From Motiliproteus sp048265065 (lineage in GTDB: Bacteria > Pseudomonadota > Gammaproteobacteria > Pseudomonadales > Balneatricaceae): 7,842 bases of DNA. Positions 1 through 5,729 of the stretch are shown in pieces. Under the pieces are notes generated by a model. It ran no database searches. It had not been told where the DNA came from and saw only the letters and a program-made list of their open reading frames with translations. The translations under genes and the position numbers were made by a program. The stretch is from assembly GCA_048265065.1 (NCBI GenBank), contig JBLXCH010000144.1:1-7842 (forward strand), written 5' to 3'. Position 1 is the first letter of the stretch. Each line of letters starts with the position of its first letter.

Positions 1-2
1 AA

Positions 3-392
3 TTCCTTACGACCGTGCTGCAAACCGCGCCGGCCGCCTACTGGGCAGATACGCTGCAAGCGGCCAACATCGCTGCGGCCGTTCCCCAGTCCATTGAATC
101 GCTGCGCGAGCAGTACAGCCGTGAAGGTGACGGCACCGTGGGCATCGACAAGGGCAGCTTTGCCTTCTCGATCCACCGCGACCACCCTAGCGGTCACTGC
201 CTGACCCAGATCGACCACTTGGCGATCCGCCCGGCCGAGGCCAGCATCAAGGCTGTCAGCCTGCCCGAGCGCTGGGGTCACTCGACCCGCAAAGTGTTGG
301 CTGATGCCGGTTACAGTGCGAGCGAAATCGAGTCAATGATCGACCGCAACATCGCCAGCCAGGGCTGGGCCAGGGAGTACCTGCCGAGCTGA
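3..392 (+). CDS. CaiB/BaiF (family III) CoA-transferase, C-terminal part, 5' end outside window
   Basis: The frame is open from the left edge of the window and ends at TGA 390-392, giving about 129 residues of a C-terminus. Family III CoA-transferases move CoA between acyl groups and are usually about 380-480 residues long, so roughly two thirds of the protein is missing. The visible part has the late-domain layout of the family: an AAYWADTLQAANI stretch (the usual region around W..L..AGIP), a DHPSGH segment, then the closing WGHSTRKVLADAGYSASEIE, matching the common G.HT..VL.ELGYS..EI ending, and a final REYLPS. An in-frame GTG at position 15 is not a likely start, because the family needs a large N-terminal domain. 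It faces the minus-strand regulator tail to tail and sits outside the catabolic operon. The substrate cannot be told. It is noticeably GC-richer than the genes to its right. Confidence 0.75.
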   Translation, partial: FLTTVLQTAPAAYWADTLQAANIAAAVPQSIESLREQYSREGDGTVGIDKGSFAFSIHRDHPSGHCLTQIDHLAIRPAEASIKAVSLPERWGHSTRKVLADAGYSASEIESMIDRNIASQGWAREYLPS

Positions 393-401
393 GCCAGACA
401 C

Positions 402-427
402 CGGAGGCGGGCTGTCGCTCGCCTCCG
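402..427 (+). terminator. GC-rich hairpin after the CoA-transferase gene, possible terminator
   Basis: CGGAGGCG at 402-409 pairs perfectly with CGCCTCCG at 420-427 around a 10-nt loop. It starts 10 nt after the CoA-transferase stop codon. The T-run that follows is poor and distant (CTTTT at 439-443), so it is a weak candidate for an intrinsic terminator. On the other strand no T-run follows, so it would not serve the convergent regulator gene in the same way. Confidence 0.5.
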
Positions 428-508
428 CCCTTCCCTGCCTTTTCCATTAACTTGCAGCGAGCCCGGCCTCGAGCCATCGTGCAAGCACTCAAACGCTGCC
501 TGAATAGA

Positions 509-1279
509 TCAAACGATACGGGACGATAACTGGCGCGCAGCCTGCACCAGGTTCTTCGAGTAGGTTCTTGCATCCTGCGCATTCAGAAACTCACCCGTTA
601 TAGCGGCACTGATGGCCGCTACCGGCTCGTTTCTCAAATTCAGGATGGGGGCGGCAATACAGCTGACCTGGCTGTTGATCTCACCCTGTGTCACGGCGTA
701 CCCCAGACGCTTGGCACGAGACAGATCCTCATTGATCTGATCCAGACTCTCCCTGATTGCCGAATTGGCTTTCTCCTCCCCTTTGAAATAGCTGCGCTGG
801 AATTCGTTCGAGCGCATGGAAAGAATCGCCTTGCCGGCAGCGGACTGATGCAACGGCATGGTCTGACCAATAAGGATATTGAAGGCGCTGCTCAGCGAGG
901 ACTCCACCTTTGAAACCACGACGACCTTGTTGCCTACAGGAACACAGAGAAAAATCGATTTGTGGATCTCGTTCTTCAGTATCTCGGCGATCGGATAGAA
1001 GAACGGAATGATGCTCTGTTTGTTATAAATGGTAGAGGCAATTTGAAAAATTCTAGAGCCTATACAATAGGATTTCTTGCGACTCGGATCGAGTGCCACC
1101 AGCTGATGGTCTAGCAGCGCATTGATGATGCGATGGCCGCTGGCCGCGGCGATACCGGTTTGCTCGCAGATTTCTGACAGCGTCAGGGGATAGGCTGAAG
1201 CGGCAAGCAGGTCCAGAATCATAACGCTGCTATCCACAGCCGGCGCCTTGGATTTTTCTTTAACTTCCACAACTTTCAC
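509..1279 (-). CDS. IclR-family transcriptional regulator
   Basis: This 256-residue protein has the normal IclR length. Residues about 17-65 form the winged helix-turn-helix (LTLSEICEQTGI then AAASGHRIINALLDHQLV). Residues about 80-250 are the IclR effector-binding domain, with the conserved PLHQSAAGKAIL (142-153) and the signature E...QVSCIAAPI....EPVAAIS (200-224). The start is GTG at 1277-1279. The codon just upstream in frame is TAG (1280-1282), so no earlier start is possible. GGAAA a few bases before the GTG is the only visible ribosome-binding candidate, and it lies inside a palindrome. The gene is divergent from the aldehyde dehydrogenase operon, and a near-identical palindrome lies upstream of that operon, so it most likely controls the operon and itself. 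IclR proteins can be activators or repressors. The effector is unknown; a sugar-acid or aldehyde intermediate of the operon is a reasonable guess. Confidence 0.93.
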   Translation of the reverse strand: MKVVEVKEKSKAPAVDSSVMILDLLAASAYPLTLSEICEQTGIAAASGHRIINALLDHQLVALDPSRKKSYCIGSRIFQIASTIYNKQSIIPFFYPIAEILKNEIHKSIFLCVPVGNKVVVVSKVESSLSSAFNILIGQTMPLHQSAAGKAILSMRSNEFQRSYFKGEEKANSAIRESLDQINEDLSRAKRLGYAVTQGEINSQVSCIAAPILNLRNEPVAAISAAITGEFLNAQDARTYSKNLVQAARQLSSRIV

Positions 1280-1283
1280 CTAT

Positions 1284-1299
1284 TTTCCATATACGGAAA
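1284..1299. promoter_or_regulatory. Probable IclR operator 1, over the regulator's own start region
   Basis: This 16-bp inverted repeat has the form TTTCC-ATATAC-GGAAA, with 7 of 8 symmetric positions matching. It begins 5 bp upstream of the regulator GTG and covers the only plausible Shine-Dalgarno (GGAAA on the minus strand). It matches the site at 1571-1586 at 14 of 16 positions. That it binds the IclR protein is inferred from the repeat and the divergent layout. Confidence 0.65.
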
Positions 1300-1339
1300 T
1301 ATAGTTCAATTTATGCCACTTTACTGCGCGCAACGCCAA
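1298..1339 (-). promoter_or_regulatory. Weak candidate promoter for the IclR gene
   Basis: Read on the minus strand, TTGGCG (1334-1339) and CATAAA (1310-1315) are separated by 18 bp, and an alternative -10 hexamer TATATT lies at 1298-1303. None matches the sigma70 consensus well. Either choice would place the transcription start next to or inside operator 1, which fits autorepression. The exact promoter is uncertain. Confidence 0.25.
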
Positions 1340-1570
1340 CGCTGTCATCATAAATCCAGCAGCAACCTTTCGCTGGAAAGAGACCTCTCCCTCAGCCGTT
1401 CAGCCACAACACGAGCCCTTCGTTTCTGCGAGCTATCGCACATGCGACTTCCAACCCGGTGAACACTATACGAAAAGCCCGGCTCGATTCAAACACCCCG
1501 ACCAGCAGGCCCGCAGAATAATCATCAACGGTATTGGCAGAGGAACGCGAATGTCCAAATTATAACCTAA

Positions 1571-1586
1571 TTTCCATATATGAAAA
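1571..1586. promoter_or_regulatory. Probable IclR operator 2, upstream of the operon promoter
   Basis: TTTCCATATATGAAAA is a 16-bp near-palindrome with 7 of 8 symmetric positions. It differs from operator 1 at two positions only, and the two sites together suggest the consensus TTTCCATATATGGAAA. Its centre lies about 68 bp upstream of the predicted transcription start of the operon. Binding by the divergent IclR protein is inferred. Confidence 0.65.
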
Positions 1587-1590
1587 TATC

Positions 1591-1606
1591 TTTTCTCCTA
1601 TGGAAT
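1591..1606. promoter_or_regulatory. Degenerate third IclR site next to the -35 box
   Basis: The right half reads TATGGAA as in the consensus, and the left TTT..C is partly kept, giving 11 of 16 matches to TTTCCATATATGGAAA. Its centre is 20 bp, about two helical turns, from operator 2, and it ends 4 bp before the -35 hexamer. A second, weaker site in helical phase is common for IclR-type binding, but this one could be chance in an AT-rich stretch. Confidence 0.35.
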
Positions 1607-1610
1607 TTAA

Positions 1611-1639
1611 TTGACAGCCCATCGACTGCCTTTTAGGAT
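1611..1639 (+). promoter_or_regulatory. Sigma70-type promoter of the aldehyde dehydrogenase operon
   Basis: A perfect -35 hexamer TTGACA (1611-1616) is followed, after an ideal 17-bp spacer, by TAGGAT (1634-1639, 4 of 6 to TATAAT). Transcription would start near 1646, leaving a leader of about 20 nt before the ATG at 1667. A TAAGGA ribosome-binding site (1654-1659) lies 7 nt before that ATG. The weak -10 and the operator-like sites just upstream fit a promoter that needs or is tuned by the IclR protein. Confidence 0.7.
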
Positions 1640-1666
1640 GCGCTCATCAACACTAAGGAATCTGTC

Positions 1667-3091
1667 ATGCGTATCGACAAGAATTTTGTTAACAACGAAT
1701 TTGTAAGCTCCACCAAGGGAGCAATGCTGTCGGTCTATAACCCGGCGACTGAGACAGTTGTCGGGCAGGTGCAGTCTGCGACCACAGAAGAAGCGATCGA
1801 AGCAGTGGCAATCGCTGCTGAAGCACAGAAGGGCTGGCGCCAACTGACGAGCATCGAGCGTGCCGGATATATGCACAAACTCGCCGATGCCCTGCTTGCA
1901 CATAAAGACGCGATCGGCCAGGCACTGGCTGATGAATCGGGCAAAAGCCTGGAAGACGCCACCAACGAAGCGATCTACGCCGCCGAGATCACTCGCTACC
2001 ATGCTGAATGGGCGCGCCGTATCGAAGGCGAGATCATTCCGAGCGACACCCCCTCTGAAAGTCTGCTGCTACAGCGTGAACCGATCGGTGTTGTGGCTTG
2101 CCTGATCCCTTTCAACTACCCGGTTTATACACTTCTGCGCAAAATTGCACCGGCCCTGATTACCGGTAATGCGGTGGTGGTAAGACCCAGCAACAACACC
2201 CCTGGTTCTGCATTTGAAATTGCCAAAGCCGTGCAGGATTCCGGAATGCCGGCAGGCGTAGTGAACATCCTGACCATGGATCACGCGACGGCGGAAAGCG
2301 TTTGTACTCACCCGAAAGTCGGCATGATCACCCTGACAGGCAGCGTAGGTGCAGGACGCAAGGTGCTGGAATACTCGCAGGTCAATATCGCCAAATCCTC
2401 ACTGGAGCTAGGCGGAAAGTCTCCCGCCATCGTGGAAGCCGACGCCGACCTGGAAAAAGCCGCGCGCGAGATCGTTGCGTCCAAGACAACCAACTGCGGC
2501 CAACTCTGTACAGCCATCGAGCGTGTCTATGTACATGCAGCGGTCTATGAACAGTTTGTTGAGTTGCTGCGTTCCAATCTGGCCGAACGTCAGTACGGTG
2601 ACCGAGCTGTCAATCCGGGTTTTATGGGCCCGCTGATCAATGAAAACGCCCGTCTCAACATACACCAGATGGTCGAGCGCGCGATTGATGACGGCGCCAA
2701 ACTGGAAGTGGGCGGCTACATTCCCGAAGGTCCCGGACACTTTTACCCCCCAACCCTGCTGACCAACTGCCGGCAAGATATGGAGATCGTGCAGGAAGAA
2801 ATCTTTGGCCCGGTCCTGCCCGTGCTCAAGTACAGCGATGCCGATGAAGCCCTGGCGCTCGCCAACGATCATCAGTTCGGTTTGGCCTCCGTGATCTATA
2901 CCGAGAACTACCGCACAGCGATGAAAGTCGCCAACAATATTGAAGCCGGCGAGATCTATATCAACCGCACCCCATCCGACCCTTACCAGGGTTACCACGC
3001 CGGCTGGAAACGCTCCGGTCTCGGCGGCGACGACGGCAAGCACGGCATGCTGGAGTTCACCCAAACCCGACTGGTGGTACTCAACTACTAA
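1667..3091 (+). CDS. NAD(P)+-dependent aldehyde dehydrogenase, AldA-like (lactaldehyde/glycolaldehyde type)
   Basis: This 474-residue enzyme is full length for the ALDH superfamily and oxidises an aldehyde to the acid in the cytoplasm. The catalytic residues are in place: Asn150 in IPFNYP, Glu247 in LELGGK, Cys281 in CGQLC, and Glu378 in EEIFGPV. From its start to the closing GGDDGKHG (453-460) it resembles Escherichia coli lactaldehyde/glycolaldehyde dehydrogenase AldA, for example in AEWARRIEGEII, MGPLIN and the AGEIYINR region. That is resemblance recalled by eye, so the substrate could be another hydroxy-aldehyde. The start has a good TAAGGA site 7 nt upstream and a short leader from a strong promoter. 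It is the first gene of the operon. One oddity is that the usual KPSE of the cofactor pocket reads RPSN (173-176). A role in oxidising an aldehyde made by the GMC enzyme at the operon's end is inferred. Confidence 0.93.
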   Translation: MRIDKNFVNNEFVSSTKGAMLSVYNPATETVVGQVQSATTEEAIEAVAIAAEAQKGWRQLTSIERAGYMHKLADALLAHKDAIGQALADESGKSLEDATNEAIYAAEITRYHAEWARRIEGEIIPSDTPSESLLLQREPIGVVACLIPFNYPVYTLLRKIAPALITGNAVVVRPSNNTPGSAFEIAKAVQDSGMPAGVVNILTMDHATAESVCTHPKVGMITLTGSVGAGRKVLEYSQVNIAKSSLELGGKSPAIVEADADLEKAAREIVASKTTNCGQLCTAIERVYVHAAVYEQFVELLRSNLAERQYGDRAVNPGFMGPLINENARLNIHQMVERAIDDGAKLEVGGYIPEGPGHFYPPTLLTNCRQDMEIVQEEIFGPVLPVLKYSDADEALALANDHQFGLASVIYTENYRTAMKVANNIEAGEIYINRTPSDPYQGYHAGWKRSGLGGDDGKHGMLEFTQTRLVVLNY

Positions 3092-3117
3092 AGAACCTAA
3101 CAGCCAGCCCAGGGGAT

Positions 3118-3163
3118 AACCGCATCCGATATTCGGGTGCGGTTGAGCCTGCAAGGGCTCAAC
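3118..3163 (+). repeat. Two overlapping hairpins between aldehyde dehydrogenase and transporter genes
   Basis: Hairpin one pairs 3118-3129 with 3133-3144, giving 12 base pairs with one G-U and a 3-nt loop. Hairpin two pairs 3142-3149 with 3156-3163, giving 8 perfect base pairs and a 6-nt loop. They share GTT at 3142-3144, so both cannot form fully at once. No T-run follows either, so neither looks like a standard intrinsic terminator. Likely roles are mRNA stabilisation or processing that separates expression of the first gene from the rest, or an attenuator. Confidence 0.6.
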
Positions 3164-3203
3164 TCCAACCTTAAATATAAAGAGTCATAGGAATAACAAC
3201 TAA

Positions 3204-4493
3204 ATGGCCAATACTATTGTTCAAGCTTCCGCGTCTGTCGGAAAAAAAATAGACCTGAAACGCTATTTTCAATTTAGTTTATTGCTACTGGCTGCAGGTG
3301 CAATATTCCCCCTGATGTACCTGCGTCAGAATTTCGAAACATCTATTCTGGAAACTTTCCAGATTACAACCAGTGACTTGGGGAATTATTACTCCATGCT
3401 GGGCCTAATGTATTTCGTCTGCTACCTGCCCAGCGGCTGGCTGGCTGACCGGCTATCCCCTCGCCTGCTGGTCACTTTCTCAATGGTGGCTACCGGCGTT
3501 TTTGGACTGTGGTTTGCCTCGATACCATCGAAAGAAGTACTGGTATATATCTTTCTGGGCTGGGGTTTTGCTGCCGGATTAACGTTCTGGGCGTCGATGC
3601 TTAAAGGCGTCAAGTTACTGGCCCACAAAGATGAGCAGGGACGATTCTTTGGAATTCTCGACGGCGGACGCGGCCTGGTTGAGGCTGTACTAGCGACGAT
3701 CGCAATCGCCATCTTCGCCTACGCCGTTGAAACGAGCGGCCTCAGCAATGAGCTGGCATTGAAGCAGGTGGTTTACATGTACTCCTTCACCTGTATCGCT
3801 ATCGGGTGCCTGACTTTTCTGTTCTTTTGCGGCGGCAACTCCGTCGAAGAAAAAGACAGTCCAAAAGGCAGTGGCAATCTGATTCAAGACCTCAGGTTCC
3901 TCTCATCCATTCCTGAACTCTGGATGGTTGCCCTCATCATTTTCTGTGGTTACCAACTGTTCTGGGCGACATATTCTTTCTCTGCCTTTATGCAGGAAGG
4001 CTATCAGATGAGTGCCGTTACTGCGGGCTTTATTACCGTAGCCAAACTATGGATGCGCCCGATTGGTGGCATTGGAGCCGGCATCCTGGGCGACAAGTAC
4101 GGTAAAGAGAACATTCTGGCTACAGCCCTTCTGGGCGCGACGCTAGGACTGGTCTCACTGATCCTGTTTCCGCAGCTGAGCTCGGTTTACCTCCTGCTAG
4201 CGATCGTACTGTTCATTGGCGTGCTCACTTACGCTATCCGCGGGCTTTATTGGGCAATTCTTGACGACTGTGATATTCCCATGCACGTCACCGGTTTGGC
4301 GATAGGCGTTATTTCCCTGATCGCATATACACCGGATATTTTCCTACCGCAGCTCAATGGCTTTATTGCCGCTCGTTATGAAGGCATCACTGTATACAAC
4401 CTCTACTTTGGTTATATAGCTGTGATGGGCATGCTCGGCACCCTGGCCGCACTCAAACTGAAAAAAATGACCGCTAAGAAAAAGGCATTATGA
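3204..4493 (+). CDS. MFS transporter, likely uptake of the operon's substrate
   Basis: This 429-residue inner-membrane protein has the size and about 12 hydrophobic segments of the major facilitator superfamily. The loop motif between TM2 and TM3 reads GWLADRLSPR (78-87), and the matching motif in the second half reads GILGDKYGKEN (293-303). A central hydrophilic loop, about 211-228 (EEKDSPKGSG), separates the two halves, and a lysine-rich tail ends the protein. A GRFFG....GRGLVE stretch (146-160) is typical of the nitrate/nitrite-like and organic-anion branches, but I cannot assign a substrate. The start is ATG with AGGAA at 3189-3193, 10 nt upstream. Its stop overlaps the start of the dehydratase gene, so the two are translationally coupled. 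It is the most AT-rich gene of the operon at its start. Given its neighbours, uptake of a sugar acid or polyol is the likely job. Confidence 0.9.
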   Translation: MANTIVQASASVGKKIDLKRYFQFSLLLLAAGAIFPLMYLRQNFETSILETFQITTSDLGNYYSMLGLMYFVCYLPSGWLADRLSPRLLVTFSMVATGVFGLWFASIPSKEVLVYIFLGWGFAAGLTFWASMLKGVKLLAHKDEQGRFFGILDGGRGLVEAVLATIAIAIFAYAVETSGLSNELALKQVVYMYSFTCIAIGCLTFLFFCGGNSVEEKDSPKGSGNLIQDLRFLSSIPELWMVALIIFCGYQLFWATYSFSAFMQEGYQMSAVTAGFITVAKLWMRPIGGIGAGILGDKYGKENILATALLGATLGLVSLILFPQLSSVYLLLAIVLFIGVLTYAIRGLYWAILDDCDIPMHVTGLAIGVISLIAYTPDIFLPQLNGFIAARYEGITVYNLYFGYIAVMGMLGTLAALKLKKMTAKKKAL

Positions 4494-5727
4494 TGAAAGT
4501 CGTATCCTGTGAAACCCATGTCGTCGCAACACCGCCCCCCATGTTGGCGGTATGTACTGGATCTTTGTTTGCCTGAAAACCGACTGTGGTATTGAAGGCG
4601 TTGGTGAGGTGTATGCGGCCACTTTTCATCCCAAGGTGATGGTACCCGCCATTAATGATGTGTTTGAGCGCTGCCTGCAGGGCAACGATCCCCATCATGT
4701 CGAACGCTTCTTCCGCGAAGCCTACTCAAGCGGCTTCACCCAGCGGCCGGACCTAACCATGATGGGGATTGTCAGCGGGCTGGAAATGGCCTGCTGGGAT
4801 ATTATCGGCAAAGCTGCGGGCAAACCCGTGTATGAACTCATCGGTGGCAAGGTTCACGATAAACTGCGCTGTTACACCTATCTGTACCCCAGGGACAAGA
4901 ACGGTGATTACAACTACGATAACGTCGAATTGGCGGTCGAGTGTGCACTGGAAAACAAGGAGCGCGGCTTTACAGCATTGAAGTTTGACCCTGCGGGCCC
5001 ATATAGCGCCTACTCCGGTCACATGCTGTCACTGGAAGCGATGGATAAAAGCGCGACATTCTGTCAGCGCATTCGCGAAGCGGTGGGCAACAGCTGCGAC
5101 CTGCTGTTCGGCACCCACGGCCAAATGACGCCGGCCTCAGCCATTCGACTGGCCAAGCGCCTGGAACCTTTCGATCCGATGTGGTTTGAAGAACCGGTAC
5201 CGCCGGGTCAGAGCGAAGCCATGGCTCGAGTGGCGCAAAACACCAGCATTCCCGTTGCCACGGGCGAACGCCTGACCAGCAAGTACGAGTTCCACGACGT
5301 GCTGAAGCACAACGCAGCCTCTATCCTGCAAATGAATCTGGGGCGGGTCGGCGGCATTCTGGAAGCCAAGAAAATTGCAGGTATCGCCGAAGCTTACTAC
5401 GCCCAGATTGCGCCACACCTGTACAACGGTCCGGTCGGCGCAGCCGCCAGTATCCAGCTAGCCGCGGCCACGCCTAACTTCCTGATTCAGGAAAGCATCG
5501 GGACCTGGGACGGATTCCATGCCGACGTACTGCAACAGAAGATCGAGTGGAAAGACGGCTATATCATTCCGTCAGACAAACCCGGGCTGGGCATTGATCT
5601 GGACATGAATGTGGTGAAAGCAAACTCGCCTTACACCGGCAAGGCGCTGCACCTGAGCATGGACTCAAGACCGTACGACTACAAAGAGCAATCGACCACT
5701 GACTGGAAAGCACAACCGGAGCGCTAA
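4493..5727 (+). CDS. Enolase-superfamily (mandelate racemase/MLE) sugar-acid dehydratase, frameshifted at a C6 tract near its start
   Basis: This enzyme would dehydrate a hydroxy or sugar acid to a 2-keto-3-deoxy acid. The natural start is ATG 4493-4495, overlapping the transporter stop as TGATG with AAGG 7 nt before it. From there the frame reads MKVVSCETHVVATPPP and then runs into a stop at 4574-4576. The rest of the protein continues in the -1 frame, uninterrupted from ATG 4552 to TAA 5725-5727 (391 residues). One extra C in the run at 4535-4540 restores PPPHVGGMYWIF and a 411-residue protein of normal length. In that numbering, the capping domain is about 1-130 and the barrel follows with KFDPAGP (164-170), THGQ (His209), WFEEP, ATGER and IAPHLYNGP (His309). 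Alignment by eye to galactonate dehydratase supports the family but not the substrate. The internal ATG 4552 has no good ribosome-binding site and lacks the first strand. It may be a sequencing error, a broken gene or a slippage site. Confidence 0.85.
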
Positions 5728-5729
5728 GT

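Larger units (their letters stand above)
1280..1666. other. 387-bp divergent regulatory region without a gene
   Basis: I see no credible coding sequence on either strand and no tRNA-like or other RNA fold that I recognise. The identifiable content sits at the two ends: operator 1 and a weak promoter next to the regulator, and operator 2, a degenerate third site and a strong promoter next to the aldehyde dehydrogenase. The middle part (about 1340-1530) is unassigned apart from a short inverted repeat, CTTTC-GCTG-GAAAG, at 1367-1380. It is longer than two divergent promoters need. Confidence 0.6.

Noticed and set aside
256..582. Minus-strand open frame across the CoA-transferase and regulator ends
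   Set aside because: It overlaps two recognisable genes, has an Arg/Cys-rich low-quality composition, and no motif or ribosome-binding site.
1368..1379. Another operator-like repeat, TTTCGCTGGAAA
   Set aside because: The half-sites are too close compared with the N6 spacing of the two good sites, so it is probably chance or a small hairpin.
1534..1549. Sigma54-like promoter, TTGGCAGAGGAACGCG
   Set aside because: The GG and GC elements are one base out of the required spacing and the -12 TTGC is missing.
2408..3154. Long minus-strand open frame (248 codons) opposite the aldehyde dehydrogenase
   Set aside because: It lies wholly antisense to a clear ALDH gene, its protein resembles no family I know, and it has no supporting start signals; it follows from the codon bias of the real gene.
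4552..4554. ATG 4552 as the true start of the dehydratase
   Set aside because: It lacks a good ribosome-binding site and drops the first strand of the capping domain, while the upstream coupled ATG encodes a family-like N-terminus in the shifted frame.
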